Part shown: positions 9,312-17,010 of the stretch, one piece after another
Position numbering within the stretch: the first letter of the stretch is position 1
How the letters are laid out: each line of letters starts with the position of its first letter
Assembly: GCA_964572225.1 (NCBI GenBank)
Contig: CAZNFR010000015.1
Coordinates: 1 to 55,792, forward strand
Length of the DNA: 55,792 bases
DNA from: CAZNFR01 sp964572225
Lineage (GTDB): Bacteria; Bacteroidota; Bacteroidia; Bacteroidales; GCA-2748055
Direction: 5' to 3'
The notes under the pieces: model-generated
What the model was told of the DNA's origin: nothing
Database searches by the model: none
Seen by the model: only the letters and a program-made list of their open reading frames with translations
Position numbers and translations under genes: made by a program

Positions 9312-9340
9312 ATCAATTATTTATACTATATGTTTAAATT

Positions 9341-10036
9341 TCAGGCTGTTATTTCAAAATTAGCACCTTCTCTCAATAACTTATTGTATTTCTCTTTATC
9401 AAAGGTATACAACCAGGCTCCCTTTCTGGAACCGGAAGTATCTTTCTCATCCAGTTTCCTTAGCACCCCGAAGGAGAGGATTTTCTTCCGGAAGTTCCGC
9501 TTATCAAACTCATGGGAGTAAATGGCTTCGTACAACGCCATCAGCCGTGGAAGAGTAAATTTTGCAGGAAGCAACTCAAAGCCAATGGGCTGGGTCTTGC
9601 ATTTTCTCCTGAGTCGCTTGAGTGCATTGCTAATCATCGCATTATGATCGAAGATTAAACCAGGAAGTTGATTTACCCGGAACCACTGAGCTCCGAATTT
9701 TTCCTTTTGCTCCCTGCTAAAGCCCGAAACCTCAATCAACGCATAGTATGAAATACTTACAACCCTTCCTCCAGGGTCCCTTCCCGGATCACCGTATGCC
9801 TGAATTTGCTCCAGATATATTCCATGGATCCCGGTAAGTTCGGTAAGGATTCTTTTGGCGGCATCATCCAGACTTTCATGGGATTTAAGGAAACCACCCA
9901 TCAGAGACCACTCACCCCGTCCGGGATCAAAACTTCGCTTTACAAGCAAAACATTCAGATCCTCCCCATCAAAGCCAAAAATGATCACATCTACGGCAAT
10001 GGGATGTGCTTCCTGTTCAGTATACCTTTCAGCCAT
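9341..10036 (-). CDS. araR: Nudix-domain transcriptional regulator of arabinose use (AraR, NrtR family)
   Basis: A 231-residue protein with an N-terminal Nudix fold (about residues 10-145) and a C-terminal winged-helix (about 150-225, including LYEAIYSHEFDKRNFRKKI), the layout of NrtR-family repressors. The Nudix box at residues 48-70 is degenerate. Where catalytic enzymes have REUxEExGU this reads RILTELTGI, so two of three catalytic Glu are replaced by Ile and Leu. That points to a ligand sensor rather than a hydrolase. Nudix-type AraR regulators of arabinose genes are known in Bacteroides. The gene sits between the symporter (9 bases) and araA (29 bases). The effector is probably L-arabinose (inference). 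Confidence 0.88.
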   Translation of the reverse strand: MAERYTEQEAHPIAVDVIIFGFDGEDLNVLLVKRSFDPGRGEWSLMGGFLKSHESLDDAAKRILTELTGIHGIYLEQIQAYGDPGRDPGGRVVSISYYALIEVSGFSREQKEKFGAQWFRVNQLPGLIFDHNAMISNALKRLRRKCKTQPIGFELLPAKFTLPRLMALYEAIYSHEFDKRNFRKKILSFGVLRKLDEKDTSGSRKGAWLYTFDKEKYNKLLREGANFEITA

Positions 10037-10045
10037 GGCTGATTA

Positions 10046-11731
10046 TTACCAGAAATAAATATAAAATCCTATAATAAAGGCAATTATAATAATTGAATGG
10101 ACCACGTCCCACTGGGTCCAGCTTGCCCTGGTGATGGCTTTCTGTTCCTCGCTGGCTGATCCAAAATAAAGTCCCTGAATACTTAAAGGATCTTTCTTTT
10201 CCGTGAAATAACTAATCACTACCATCATTGCAATAATGATAAAGAACAATACTATTTCATAGTGCAACCAGTTAGGAGCCACAATCAATTCATATATGAA
10301 ACTGTCAGAAACATCATCGCCATAATAAACTTTCAGCCCCAACCTGAGCATGCCGAGAATAAAACCTACGACCAATCCGGCATACCCGGCGCTGGGAGTG
10401 GTTTTCTTCGATACGACACCCAGGAGGAAAACCGCAGCAATACCGGGGGCAAGAAGCGACTGTACATCTTGAAGGTATGCATAGAGAACCTGTCCGAAGC
10501 TTTTCATTACAGGGATCCAGAGTACGCCCAGGATAACAATTACTACCGTGGCAATCCGGCCCACTGTAACATAATGCTTTTGGGAGGCATTGGGTTTAAA
10601 CCTTTCGTAAAAGTCGACGGTAAACAACATTGCGGAAGAGTTAAAAAGAGAAGCCAGTGAACTCATTAAAGCAGCCAGTATGCCTCCCACCACAATCCCG
10701 GTAAACCCTTTTGGAAGTAGTTCCTTAACCAGGGTTGAAAAAGCAGCATCGCTGGTGGCAAGATCAAGCATAGGTTTCTGAGTTTCAGGATCGATCTTTT
10801 GTGAAAGTGCGAAAGCAATCATACCCGGGATAAGAAATATAAATACCGGGGTAAGCTTCAGGTAGGCTCCAAATATTGTACCTCTCCTTGCCTGTTTTTG
10901 ATCCCTTCCCGAGAGAACCCGTTGGACAATGAACTGGTCTGTACACCAATACCAGAAACCAATAATAGCTGAGCCGAGCAAAACGCCGGTCCAAGGAAAA
11001 TCCGGATCCCTTGGCGACCGGATAAGATCTGCCATCCCATCTCCAAATTCATTTGCCGGAGTGGCACGGGTTATCTCTATCAGTTCCGCCCATCCTCCAA
11101 CTTTCACAAGACCAATAATTAAAATGGCAATGGATCCGAGTAATAAAATGGGGGTTTGAAGAACCGAGGTATAAAGTACAGCTTTCATTCCCCCGAAAGT
11201 GGTATATAATCCGGTGATCACTACCAGACCAATGGCAGCAACCCAGAAAAAGTCGACCGAATATCCAAAAAAGCTCATGCTTTCTATGCCGAAAACATCT
11301 TTAAATACCGTACCTCCTGCGTATACCGTTACCGCCACTTTGGTAAGGATGTAACTCACGATCGAGATCACCGACAGGAAAGACCTGGACTTTGCATTAT
11401 AACGTCTTTCCAAAAACTCGGGCATGGTAAACACACCGCTCCGGGCATAGAAAGGAACAAACAACCAGCCCAAAATAAGTATGAGCCAGCCGTGCATTTC
11501 CCAATGGGCCATAGCCATGCCCGACTCATATCCCGCACCTGCCAGTCCGACCAGGTGTTCCGAACCAATATTGGATGCGAAAATGGAAGCTCCGATGGCA
11601 ATCCAGGTAGCATCGCGTCCGGCTAAAAAATAATCTGAAGTATCCTTATCCTTCTTTTTGAGAACCCATAATATGATTCCAATCAGAGCAAGAACAAAGA
11701 TTCCGAGTACAATCCAGTCCAGTGTGGTCAT
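10046..11731 (-). CDS. Sodium/solute symporter (SSS family), probable L-arabinose transporter
   Basis: A 561-residue inner-membrane protein with about 13-14 predicted membrane helices and SSS hallmarks: YFLAGRDATWIAIGASIFAS near residue 35, the GSEHLVGLAGAGY loop, FTMPEFLERRYN, GLYTTFGGMKAVLYTSVLQ, and a C-terminal final helix. SSS proteins couple sugar uptake to a Na+ gradient. It is the first gene of the ara transcript, directly behind the putative operator and 9 bases ahead of araR, so arabinose is the best substrate guess. Substrate is inferred from context, not sequence. Confidence 0.88.
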   Translation of the reverse strand: MTTLDWIVLGIFVLALIGIILWVLKKKDKDTSDYFLAGRDATWIAIGASIFASNIGSEHLVGLAGAGYESGMAMAHWEMHGWLILILGWLFVPFYARSGVFTMPEFLERRYNAKSRSFLSVISIVSYILTKVAVTVYAGGTVFKDVFGIESMSFFGYSVDFFWVAAIGLVVITGLYTTFGGMKAVLYTSVLQTPILLLGSIAILIIGLVKVGGWAELIEITRATPANEFGDGMADLIRSPRDPDFPWTGVLLGSAIIGFWYWCTDQFIVQRVLSGRDQKQARRGTIFGAYLKLTPVFIFLIPGMIAFALSQKIDPETQKPMLDLATSDAAFSTLVKELLPKGFTGIVVGGILAALMSSLASLFNSSAMLFTVDFYERFKPNASQKHYVTVGRIATVVIVILGVLWIPVMKSFGQVLYAYLQDVQSLLAPGIAAVFLLGVVSKKTTPSAGYAGLVVGFILGMLRLGLKVYYGDDVSDSFIYELIVAPNWLHYEIVLFFIIIAMMVVISYFTEKKDPLSIQGLYFGSASEEQKAITRASWTQWDVVHSIIIIAFIIGFYIYFW

Positions 11732-11776
11732 AGTTTTAGATGTTAGTTAAGTATATTGTTATAATGTCTGGAATTT

Positions 11777-11799
11777 ATAAGTGTAATTATAACACTTAT
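11777..11799. promoter_or_regulatory. Inverted repeat, putative AraR operator
   Basis: Perfect 8-bp arms ATAAGTGT and ACACTTAT separated by 7 bases give a 23-bp inverted repeat in the divergent region between the ara-operon symporter (start 11731) and the second symporter (start 11946). It is centred 57 bases upstream of the leftward start codon. It lies close behind a weak -7-like TATACTTA, where a repressor would block the ara promoter. It is 66 bases from the rightward -33 element, so it may act less on that side. No other copy was noticed in the window. AraR binding is inferred. Confidence 0.65.
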
Positions 11800-11864
11800 T
11801 CGTGAATTACAAAAAAAAAAGAAGTCATATTTATTCCAAATAAGTTTTTTCCAATTTTTCAGGC

Positions 11865-11894
11865 TTGCTTTCCTTGAAATAGTTTTTATTTTTG
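11865..11894 (+). promoter_or_regulatory. Bacteroidota promoter for the divergent symporter
   Basis: A TTGC element at 11865-11868 is followed after 18 bases by TATTTTTG (11887-11894), a match to the -33/-7 promoter of Bacteroidota (TTTG, then TAnnTTTG). The start codon is about 50 bases downstream, leaving a 5' leader of roughly 45 bases. Confidence 0.55.
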
Positions 11895-11945
11895 AGGGCT
11901 AATCTAAACTAAGAAATAACTAATTGGTAATTAATTCCGCTTAAC

Positions 11946-13634
11946 ATGGAAACATTCAACCTAACCTGGGTCGATTATTCGATCATGATCATCTACTTTG
12001 GATTTGTGCTGGGGATTGGATGGGCGCTGAAAAAATACATGAAAAACTCTACTGCCTTTCTTGAGGCCGGCAGGTCACTTCCCGCCTGGATCACAGGATT
12101 GGCGTTCATTTCAGCAAACCTTGGTGCACTTGAAGTAATTGGAATGGCAGCATCCGGCGCCAAATACGGTATGGCAACAGTACATTTTTACTGGATAGGT
12201 GCTATCCCTGCCATGATCTTTCTGGCAATTTTTATGATGCCGTTTTATTACGGCTCTAAAGCACGATCAGTTCCCGAGTATCTTAAACTTCGTTTTGATG
12301 AAAAAACACGGGGGTTCAATGCTTTTTCTTTCGCCATCATGACCATTTTTGCATCGGGAATCTCCATGTATGCTCTGGCATTGTTGATGGAAACTCTTCT
12401 GGGATGGAACTTCCATTTCAGCCTTATCATTTCTGCACTCATTGTACTTATCTATACTTATCTAGGCGGATTAAGCTCAGCAATCTATAATGAGGTTTTG
12501 CAGTTTTTCCTCATTGTTATCGGCTTTCTTCCGCTGGTTGTCATTGGCCTCATTCGTATCGGCGGATGGGACGGCATGGTGGACGCCTTATCGCTCAATC
12601 CGGAAACTGCCGGATTTAATCATTCATGGAGGGATATTGGACAGGATCACCCCATGGGTGGGTTTTTTGGGATATTTTTCGGACTGGGCTTCGTTCTTTC
12701 CTTTGGGTATTGGTGTACGAACTTCCTGGTTGTTCAAAGGGCAATGGCTGCCGGTTCCATGAGCGCAGCACGAAAAACCCCGCTTATCGGAGCATTCCCA
12801 AAAATGCTTATTCCCTTTCTGGTAGTAGTTCCGGGTATGATTGCAATGGCCTTATTAAATATTGGGGATGAATCCTTTCATCTTCCTGTGAAAGGTGCCG
12901 GATATGATTATGATTTGGTTATTCCCATGCTTTTGCAGCGCTTCCTTCCTACAGGGGTTCTGGGGCTGGGACTTACCGCCCTGATGGCTTCCTTCATGAG
13001 TGGAATGGCCGGAAATGTAACCGCTTTTAACACGGTCTTTACCTATGATATCTACCAGAGCTATCTGGTACCGGGAAAATCGGACGGCCATTATTTGCGG
13101 GTCGGTCAACTTACTACCATTTTCGGAGTGCTCGTCAGTATCCTGGCAGCATACGTGGCACGTCAGTTTAACAATGTGATGGATTTTCTGCAACTGGTTT
13201 TCGCGTTTATCAATGCCCCGCTGTTTGCAGCCTTCCTGATGGGGATGTTTACCAAACGTACCACCGGACACGGAGCTTTCTGGGGTTTGCTTACAGGAAC
13301 TTTCTCTGCAGCTCTGGTTCACGGGTTAACACAACCTGAAGGGGCAACTTCCCTGGTTAAAGGGGGATGGACCGGGACGGTAATTCAAACCTTCCCCAGT
13401 GAAATGGCCCAGAATTTCTGGATTGCCATAGTGGCCTTTTCTGTGGCGTTGATTATGACCATCGTAATCTCCCTACTCACACCAAGGGTGAAGACCGATG
13501 ATCAGCTTAGAGGTCTGGTTTATTCGCTAACTCCAAAGGTTGTGGACGACAGCAAACACTGGTATCAGAAGCCGGCCTTTATGGCCTGGGTAGTCGGCAT
13601 CATTGCAATTATCCTCAGTATACTTTTTTGGTAA
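11946..13634 (+). CDS. Sodium/solute symporter (SSS family), sugar type
   Basis: A 562-residue membrane protein with about 14 helices and SSS motifs: TAFLEAGRSLPAWITGLAFI near residue 36, ANLGALEVIGMAASGAKYG, SVPEYLKLRFDEKTRG, and YTYLGGLSSAIYNEVLQF. It is related to, but clearly different from, the ara-operon symporter, for example in the GMAASGAKYGM region, so this is not a recent duplication. A 21-base gap separates it from a small two-helix protein. Its place opposite the ara operator suggests sugar uptake. The substrate cannot be read from sequence. Confidence 0.88.
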   Translation: METFNLTWVDYSIMIIYFGFVLGIGWALKKYMKNSTAFLEAGRSLPAWITGLAFISANLGALEVIGMAASGAKYGMATVHFYWIGAIPAMIFLAIFMMPFYYGSKARSVPEYLKLRFDEKTRGFNAFSFAIMTIFASGISMYALALLMETLLGWNFHFSLIISALIVLIYTYLGGLSSAIYNEVLQFFLIVIGFLPLVVIGLIRIGGWDGMVDALSLNPETAGFNHSWRDIGQDHPMGGFFGIFFGLGFVLSFGYWCTNFLVVQRAMAAGSMSAARKTPLIGAFPKMLIPFLVVVPGMIAMALLNIGDESFHLPVKGAGYDYDLVIPMLLQRFLPTGVLGLGLTALMASFMSGMAGNVTAFNTVFTYDIYQSYLVPGKSDGHYLRVGQLTTIFGVLVSILAAYVARQFNNVMDFLQLVFAFINAPLFAAFLMGMFTKRTTGHGAFWGLLTGTFSAALVHGLTQPEGATSLVKGGWTGTVIQTFPSEMAQNFWIAIVAFSVALIMTIVISLLTPRVKTDDQLRGLVYSLTPKVVDDSKHWYQKPAFMAWVVGIIAIILSILFW

Positions 13635-13655
13635 TCAATTAAAAAAAATATAATC

Positions 13656-13898
13656 ATGGGCTTAGATATTAAAATACCAATCGGATTAATGTTTGCCGTT
13701 TTTGGGATTCTGCTCACCATTTTCGGTTTCATGACCAATGGAAGTGAAATTTATATATCCTCACTCGAAGTAAACCTTAACCTCTGGTCAGGAATCTTTA
13801 TGATCCTCTTTGGGGCGTTTATGCTTCTGACTTCAAATTTGGTTAAGAAAGGAAAAATAAAGAAGGACTACGGCATCCCGGAGGAAGAAACAAAGTAG
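13656..13898 (+). CDS. Small membrane protein, putative symporter accessory subunit
   Basis: An 80-residue protein with two hydrophobic segments (about residues 8-26 and 43-62) and a charged tail LVKKGKIKKDYGIPEEETK. It begins 21 bases after the symporter stop on the same strand, so it is almost certainly cotranscribed with it. Small two-helix partners encoded directly after secondary transporters are known (for example MetS with MetP). A role as an assembly or activity subunit of this symporter is inference. I cannot name the family. Confidence 0.65.
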   Translation: MGLDIKIPIGLMFAVFGILLTIFGFMTNGSEIYISSLEVNLNLWSGIFMILFGAFMLLTSNLVKKGKIKKDYGIPEEETK

Positions 13899-13943
13899 GA
13901 ACGGATCACCCGGCGATAGAAAAAACCGGAAATGTCAGGATTG

Positions 13944-14864
13944 TTATTTTTTTCCGGGTTGATGGGAATTCTTCCTTTTTCCCCGGGAAAGGACCACAAG
14001 CACAGCACCTGCTAGTACGGTTAGCACCCCGGCTATGGACCAGCGTGTGAATTCTTCAAATTCTATCCAGCTGACTGCCGAGAACTCCAGAAATGCCATG
14101 GCCACAAAGGTGATTATGGGATTAATGGTAATGATAACTGCTACTTTATTGGCTTCAGAGTACCTCAAAGCATAAGCCAGTGAACCATAGGCAAGCAATG
14201 TATTGACGCCGAGGAAAATAAGTAGCAACCAGTCATTAAGGCCAAGCCCTGAAAGTCTGTCAAACTCAACCCAGGGAAGAAAAAGTAGTGTACAGGTACC
14301 GTAGATGAACAGGTTCAAATGATTGGTATTAAAACTTCTGACCAGTATTTTTTGAAGGATAGAGAATATTGCCCAGGACAATCCACCTCCCAGAACAAAT
14401 AAAATCCCAAGGGTAAACCTATGTCCGTCAGTCTTCAATTCTACCTGTTGTGAATAAAACAAGTAGAATCCTGTCACCAGCAACAGAAAACCCATAATAT
14501 GCTGCCAGGTCAACCTTTCCCTGAATATAATAATGCCTGCAATGGCCAGACTTACAGGACCTATTTGTATATACACCTGGGCACTGGAAGGAGTAGTATA
14601 ATGGATTCCTGTGATAAATCCCAGGTAATTTAATCCAAGGAAAAAGGCGGCTAGAAAAAGATACCCGGGGGGCTTTTTTATTTTTTTTATCAGATTCCGG
14701 TCATGCAACTGCAATATTATGAAAAGCAGCACAAAAGCAACGGTGAACCGAAACCATACAACGGATACCGGACTCAGATCGTAAAGAGATACTTTTAGGG
14801 CGATTGCCAAGAATCCCCATAAGAATGCAGTAAATCCTGCATATAATAATCCCTTTTTCTCCAA
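13944..14864 (-). CDS. EamA/DMT-family transporter
   Basis: A 306-residue protein with ten predicted membrane helices in two repeated five-helix EamA halves, as in RhaT/RarD/YdcZ-type drug-metabolite exporters. Recognisable segments include LLYAGFTAFLWGFLAIALK at the N-terminus and SAQVYIQIGPVSLAIAGII, the usual helix 3-4 region. The basic tail is RGKRKNSHQPGKK. It faces the symporter pair tail to tail across a 45-base gap and diverges from the phosphate-binding lipoprotein gene. The substrate is unknown. Confidence 0.85.
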   Translation of the reverse strand: MEKKGLLYAGFTAFLWGFLAIALKVSLYDLSPVSVVWFRFTVAFVLLFIILQLHDRNLIKKIKKPPGYLFLAAFFLGLNYLGFITGIHYTTPSSAQVYIQIGPVSLAIAGIIIFRERLTWQHIMGFLLLVTGFYLFYSQQVELKTDGHRFTLGILFVLGGGLSWAIFSILQKILVRSFNTNHLNLFIYGTCTLLFLPWVEFDRLSGLGLNDWLLLIFLGVNTLLAYGSLAYALRYSEANKVAVIITINPIITFVAMAFLEFSAVSWIEFEEFTRWSIAGVLTVLAGAVLVVLSRGKRKNSHQPGKK

Positions 14865-14960
14865 ATCTATTCGCTAAATAATTAACAGGTCATTCCGGTA
14901 AAGGAGCTGACTATATATAACTCAACACTCACGGGCATAAAGTTAGACTTTTATTCCAAA

Positions 14961-15026
14961 TCCCTGTATCCCCAAATCCCCCCCATCCCCCTTAATCCCC
15001 CTCAATACCCCTTCTTCCCCCCCCCT
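14961..15026. repeat. C-rich low-complexity tract with minus-strand G-quadruplex pattern
   Basis: The plus strand has seven or more runs of 3-9 C separated by short AT-rich spacers such as AT, TTAAT and TCAATA. The minus strand therefore reads as G-runs with loops of 2-6 bases (GGGG, GGGGG, GGGGG, GGGGGGG, GGGG, GGG), a textbook intramolecular quadruplex pattern. It lies in the divergent spacer between the DMT transporter start (14864) and the PstS-like gene start (15089). A similar tract occurs at 29064-29140. Confidence 0.75.
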
Positions 15027-15088
15027 GCTATACAACCTATGAAAATTCTTGACAGGAACCTTTAAAAACCAATAACTTATGAAGAAAA

Positions 15089-16093
15089 ATGACTAAACCA
15101 AACCTGACCTTAATAGCCCTTGTCCTCCTGATTATAGCATGTACACCTGCTGCAGAAAAGACAGATGACGGAAAACGTGCATTTGCAATCCCTTCCGATA
15201 CGGAAGCCACCATCCGGATGGGAGGTTCCTATGCTCTTTTACCCTTCCTTGAAGCCTGTAGTGATTCCTTCAAGACTCGTTACCCTGGTATTCGCTTTGA
15301 AATCAAGGCTTCCAATTCTCTGGATGGCATTCGCGGACTCGAAGATGGAAGATTCCAGCTTGCCATGTTATCTTTTCCTTTTAAGCAGGGTAAGCCAGAC
15401 AGCAATTTGTGTTGCATCAGTGTAGCACAGGAGGCTGTAGTTCCGGTATTCAATAAAAACAACCCTCATTTTGAATTAATCAGAGATAAGGGAATCTCAC
15501 CCAAAGTCCTCCAGGATCTTTATACCTCCGACAAAGAAATGGGTTGGGGTACTATTACAGGGAGCGAAACAGACGAGAAAATCCATCTTCTTACCCGGGA
15601 AGAAGGGTCAGGAACAGCCAGAACCTGGATCAGTTTCATTTGGTCATCTCCCGAAAATATAAAGGCAAAGGTGGTAAACTCCGAATTTGAGATGATCGAG
15701 GAAATAAATGCAGCCCCTCTGGCTCTGGGTTATTGCAACCTGGGGTATGTTTTCAGTAAATCAGGCGAAGCAAAAACGAACAACCTTGGCATCATGCCGA
15801 TAGACAGGGATATGGATGGGGTAATTGAGCATACCGATTGTAGTTGTCAATCCATAGAAGAAATCCACCGCTGTGTGTGGCTGGGAAAATTCCCCAAAGA
15901 CCTTTGCCGTTTGCTAAGTATCACCGGAAATAAAGAAAGTATAACTCCTGAAGGAATGGCTTTTGTATATTTTCTCCTGCATGAAGGCCAGCAAATTGCA
16001 AAATCCATGGGTTATTGTGAATTGAATAATGTGCAGATAGAGAATTCCCTTCGGAAATTGACAATGGCAGGTTCTGTTTTGGAAAATACCTGA
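15089..16093 (+). CDS. PstS-like phosphate/anion-binding lipoprotein
   Basis: A 334-residue protein with a lipoprotein signal peptide (LVLLIIAC, lipid-modified Cys at residue 18) and a periplasmic-binding-protein fold of the PstS type. The mature domain opens with IRMGGSYALLPFLEACSDSF, like the start of PstS domains. Near residue 170 REEGSGTARTW resembles the anion-binding SGSGT loop. Phosphate as ligand is an inference. No pstC, pstA, pstB or phoU lies in the window, so it is an orphan binding protein. An ATG 11 bases upstream (15078) opens only a five-codon frame, so the start at 15089 is kept. Confidence 0.75.
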   Translation: MTKPNLTLIALVLLIIACTPAAEKTDDGKRAFAIPSDTEATIRMGGSYALLPFLEACSDSFKTRYPGIRFEIKASNSLDGIRGLEDGRFQLAMLSFPFKQGKPDSNLCCISVAQEAVVPVFNKNNPHFELIRDKGISPKVLQDLYTSDKEMGWGTITGSETDEKIHLLTREEGSGTARTWISFIWSSPENIKAKVVNSEFEMIEEINAAPLALGYCNLGYVFSKSGEAKTNNLGIMPIDRDMDGVIEHTDCSCQSIEEIHRCVWLGKFPKDLCRLLSITGNKESITPEGMAFVYFLLHEGQQIAKSMGYCELNNVQIENSLRKLTMAGSVLENT

Positions 16094-16157
16094 TCTTTCT
16101 AAATACAGGGGAATATCTTAATATTTTAGGAAACAGCCAGCCATGATCAAAATTTTA

Positions 16158-16165
16158 TATTTTTG
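16158..16165 (+). promoter_or_regulatory. Bacteroidota -7 box before the DUF1080 gene
   Basis: TATTTTTG (TAnnTTTG) lies 22 bases before the ATG at 16188. Consensus match only, with no clear -33 element. Confidence 0.4.
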
Positions 16166-16187
16166 ACCATACTAAAAATATAATGCC

Positions 16188-16883
16188 ATGATCTATATTC
16201 TTTCTGTCATTCTGCTGGGGATAGTATGCAATTCAAATATCCAAAGCGGAGAACATAATTCCGAATCAATAAAGCAGGATGAATGGGAATACCTGTTTGA
16301 CGGTCAGACCCTCAAGGGCTGGAAATCCTTTCAAAAAGACAGCATTACCGGGTGGGCAGTGGAAGATGGCACTCTGGCCGGTCTCGGACTTGGAGGGGAA
16401 CTTTCGGGTGATATCATAAGTGAAAAGAAATTCGACAATTTTGAATTATCTCTTGAATGGAAAATCGCCCCTGGAGGAAATTCGGGAATCATGTTTCATG
16501 TGGTTGAAGAAGGCCACAAATACAGTTTTGAAACCGGTCCGGAATATCAGGTTATTGATGATCGGGGATATCCGGGCAATTTACAGGACTGGCAAAAGAC
16601 AGGAGCCAATTATGCCATGCATGATGCAAAAGGAGCTGAGGTCTTTCCCGCGGGCGAATGGAATTCCACCCGCATCATTGTCAACAAGTCCCATGTAGAA
16701 CACTGGCTTAATGGTAAAAAGATCGTAGAATATGAGCTCTGGAGTGAAGACTGGAATCAGAGGGTGAACAATGGAAAATGGAAGGATTACCCCGATTATG
16801 GCAAAGCTGGAAAAGGACATATTGCTCTGCAGGACCATGGATCCAGGGTTTGGTTCCGAAATATTAAAATCAGGGAGCTTTAA
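16188..16883 (+). CDS. DUF1080 / 3-keto-disaccharide hydrolase-domain protein
   Basis: A 231-residue secreted protein with a hydrophobic N-terminus (MIYILSVILLGIVC) and one DUF1080 domain (about residues 32-230), a concanavalin-like sandwich fold. The family marks are YLFDGQTLKGWKS, WAVEDGTLAG, FELSLEWKIAPGGNSGIMF, GPEYQVIDD and GHIALQDHGSRVWFRNIKI. Members hydrolyse 3-keto-glycosides or disaccharides in Bacteroidota. There is no partner oxidoreductase of the usual 3-keto pathway next to it, so the exact substrate is open. It stands alone between the PstS-like gene and the hydroxyacid dehydrogenase. Confidence 0.88.
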   Translation: MIYILSVILLGIVCNSNIQSGEHNSESIKQDEWEYLFDGQTLKGWKSFQKDSITGWAVEDGTLAGLGLGGELSGDIISEKKFDNFELSLEWKIAPGGNSGIMFHVVEEGHKYSFETGPEYQVIDDRGYPGNLQDWQKTGANYAMHDAKGAEVFPAGEWNSTRIIVNKSHVEHWLNGKKIVEYELWSEDWNQRVNNGKWKDYPDYGKAGKGHIALQDHGSRVWFRNIKIREL

Positions 16884-17010
16884 TATTAATCCATAGGGGT
16901 TTTTATTCAAACAAAACCAGCAATCCGGTTGTTTGATCTGGGAAGATCTCCGGAGTCTGCTTAAGCCGGATAATACGCTTTCCTATATTTCAAACCAAAC
17001 CCGCTAAATC

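Noticed and set aside
10046..13634. Recent duplication giving the two SSS symporters
   Set aside because: The two proteins share only family motifs and differ throughout, so they are old paralogues of different subgroups.
13926..13957. CCGGAAA/TTTCCGG inverted repeat as a bidirectional terminator after the symporter partner gene
   Set aside because: The loop is 18 bases and one arm lies within the DMT transporter coding sequence. The stem is too weak to call.
15078..15095. Five-codon frame (ATG AAG AAA AAT GAC TAA) before the PstS-like gene, as leader peptide or frameshifted start
   Set aside because: It is too short and overlaps the true ATG. The lipoprotein signal is complete from 15089, although a one-base indel cannot be excluded.
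16908..16935. Bulged hairpin after the DUF1080 gene
   Set aside because: The stem is interrupted and no T-run follows, so a terminator is not supported.
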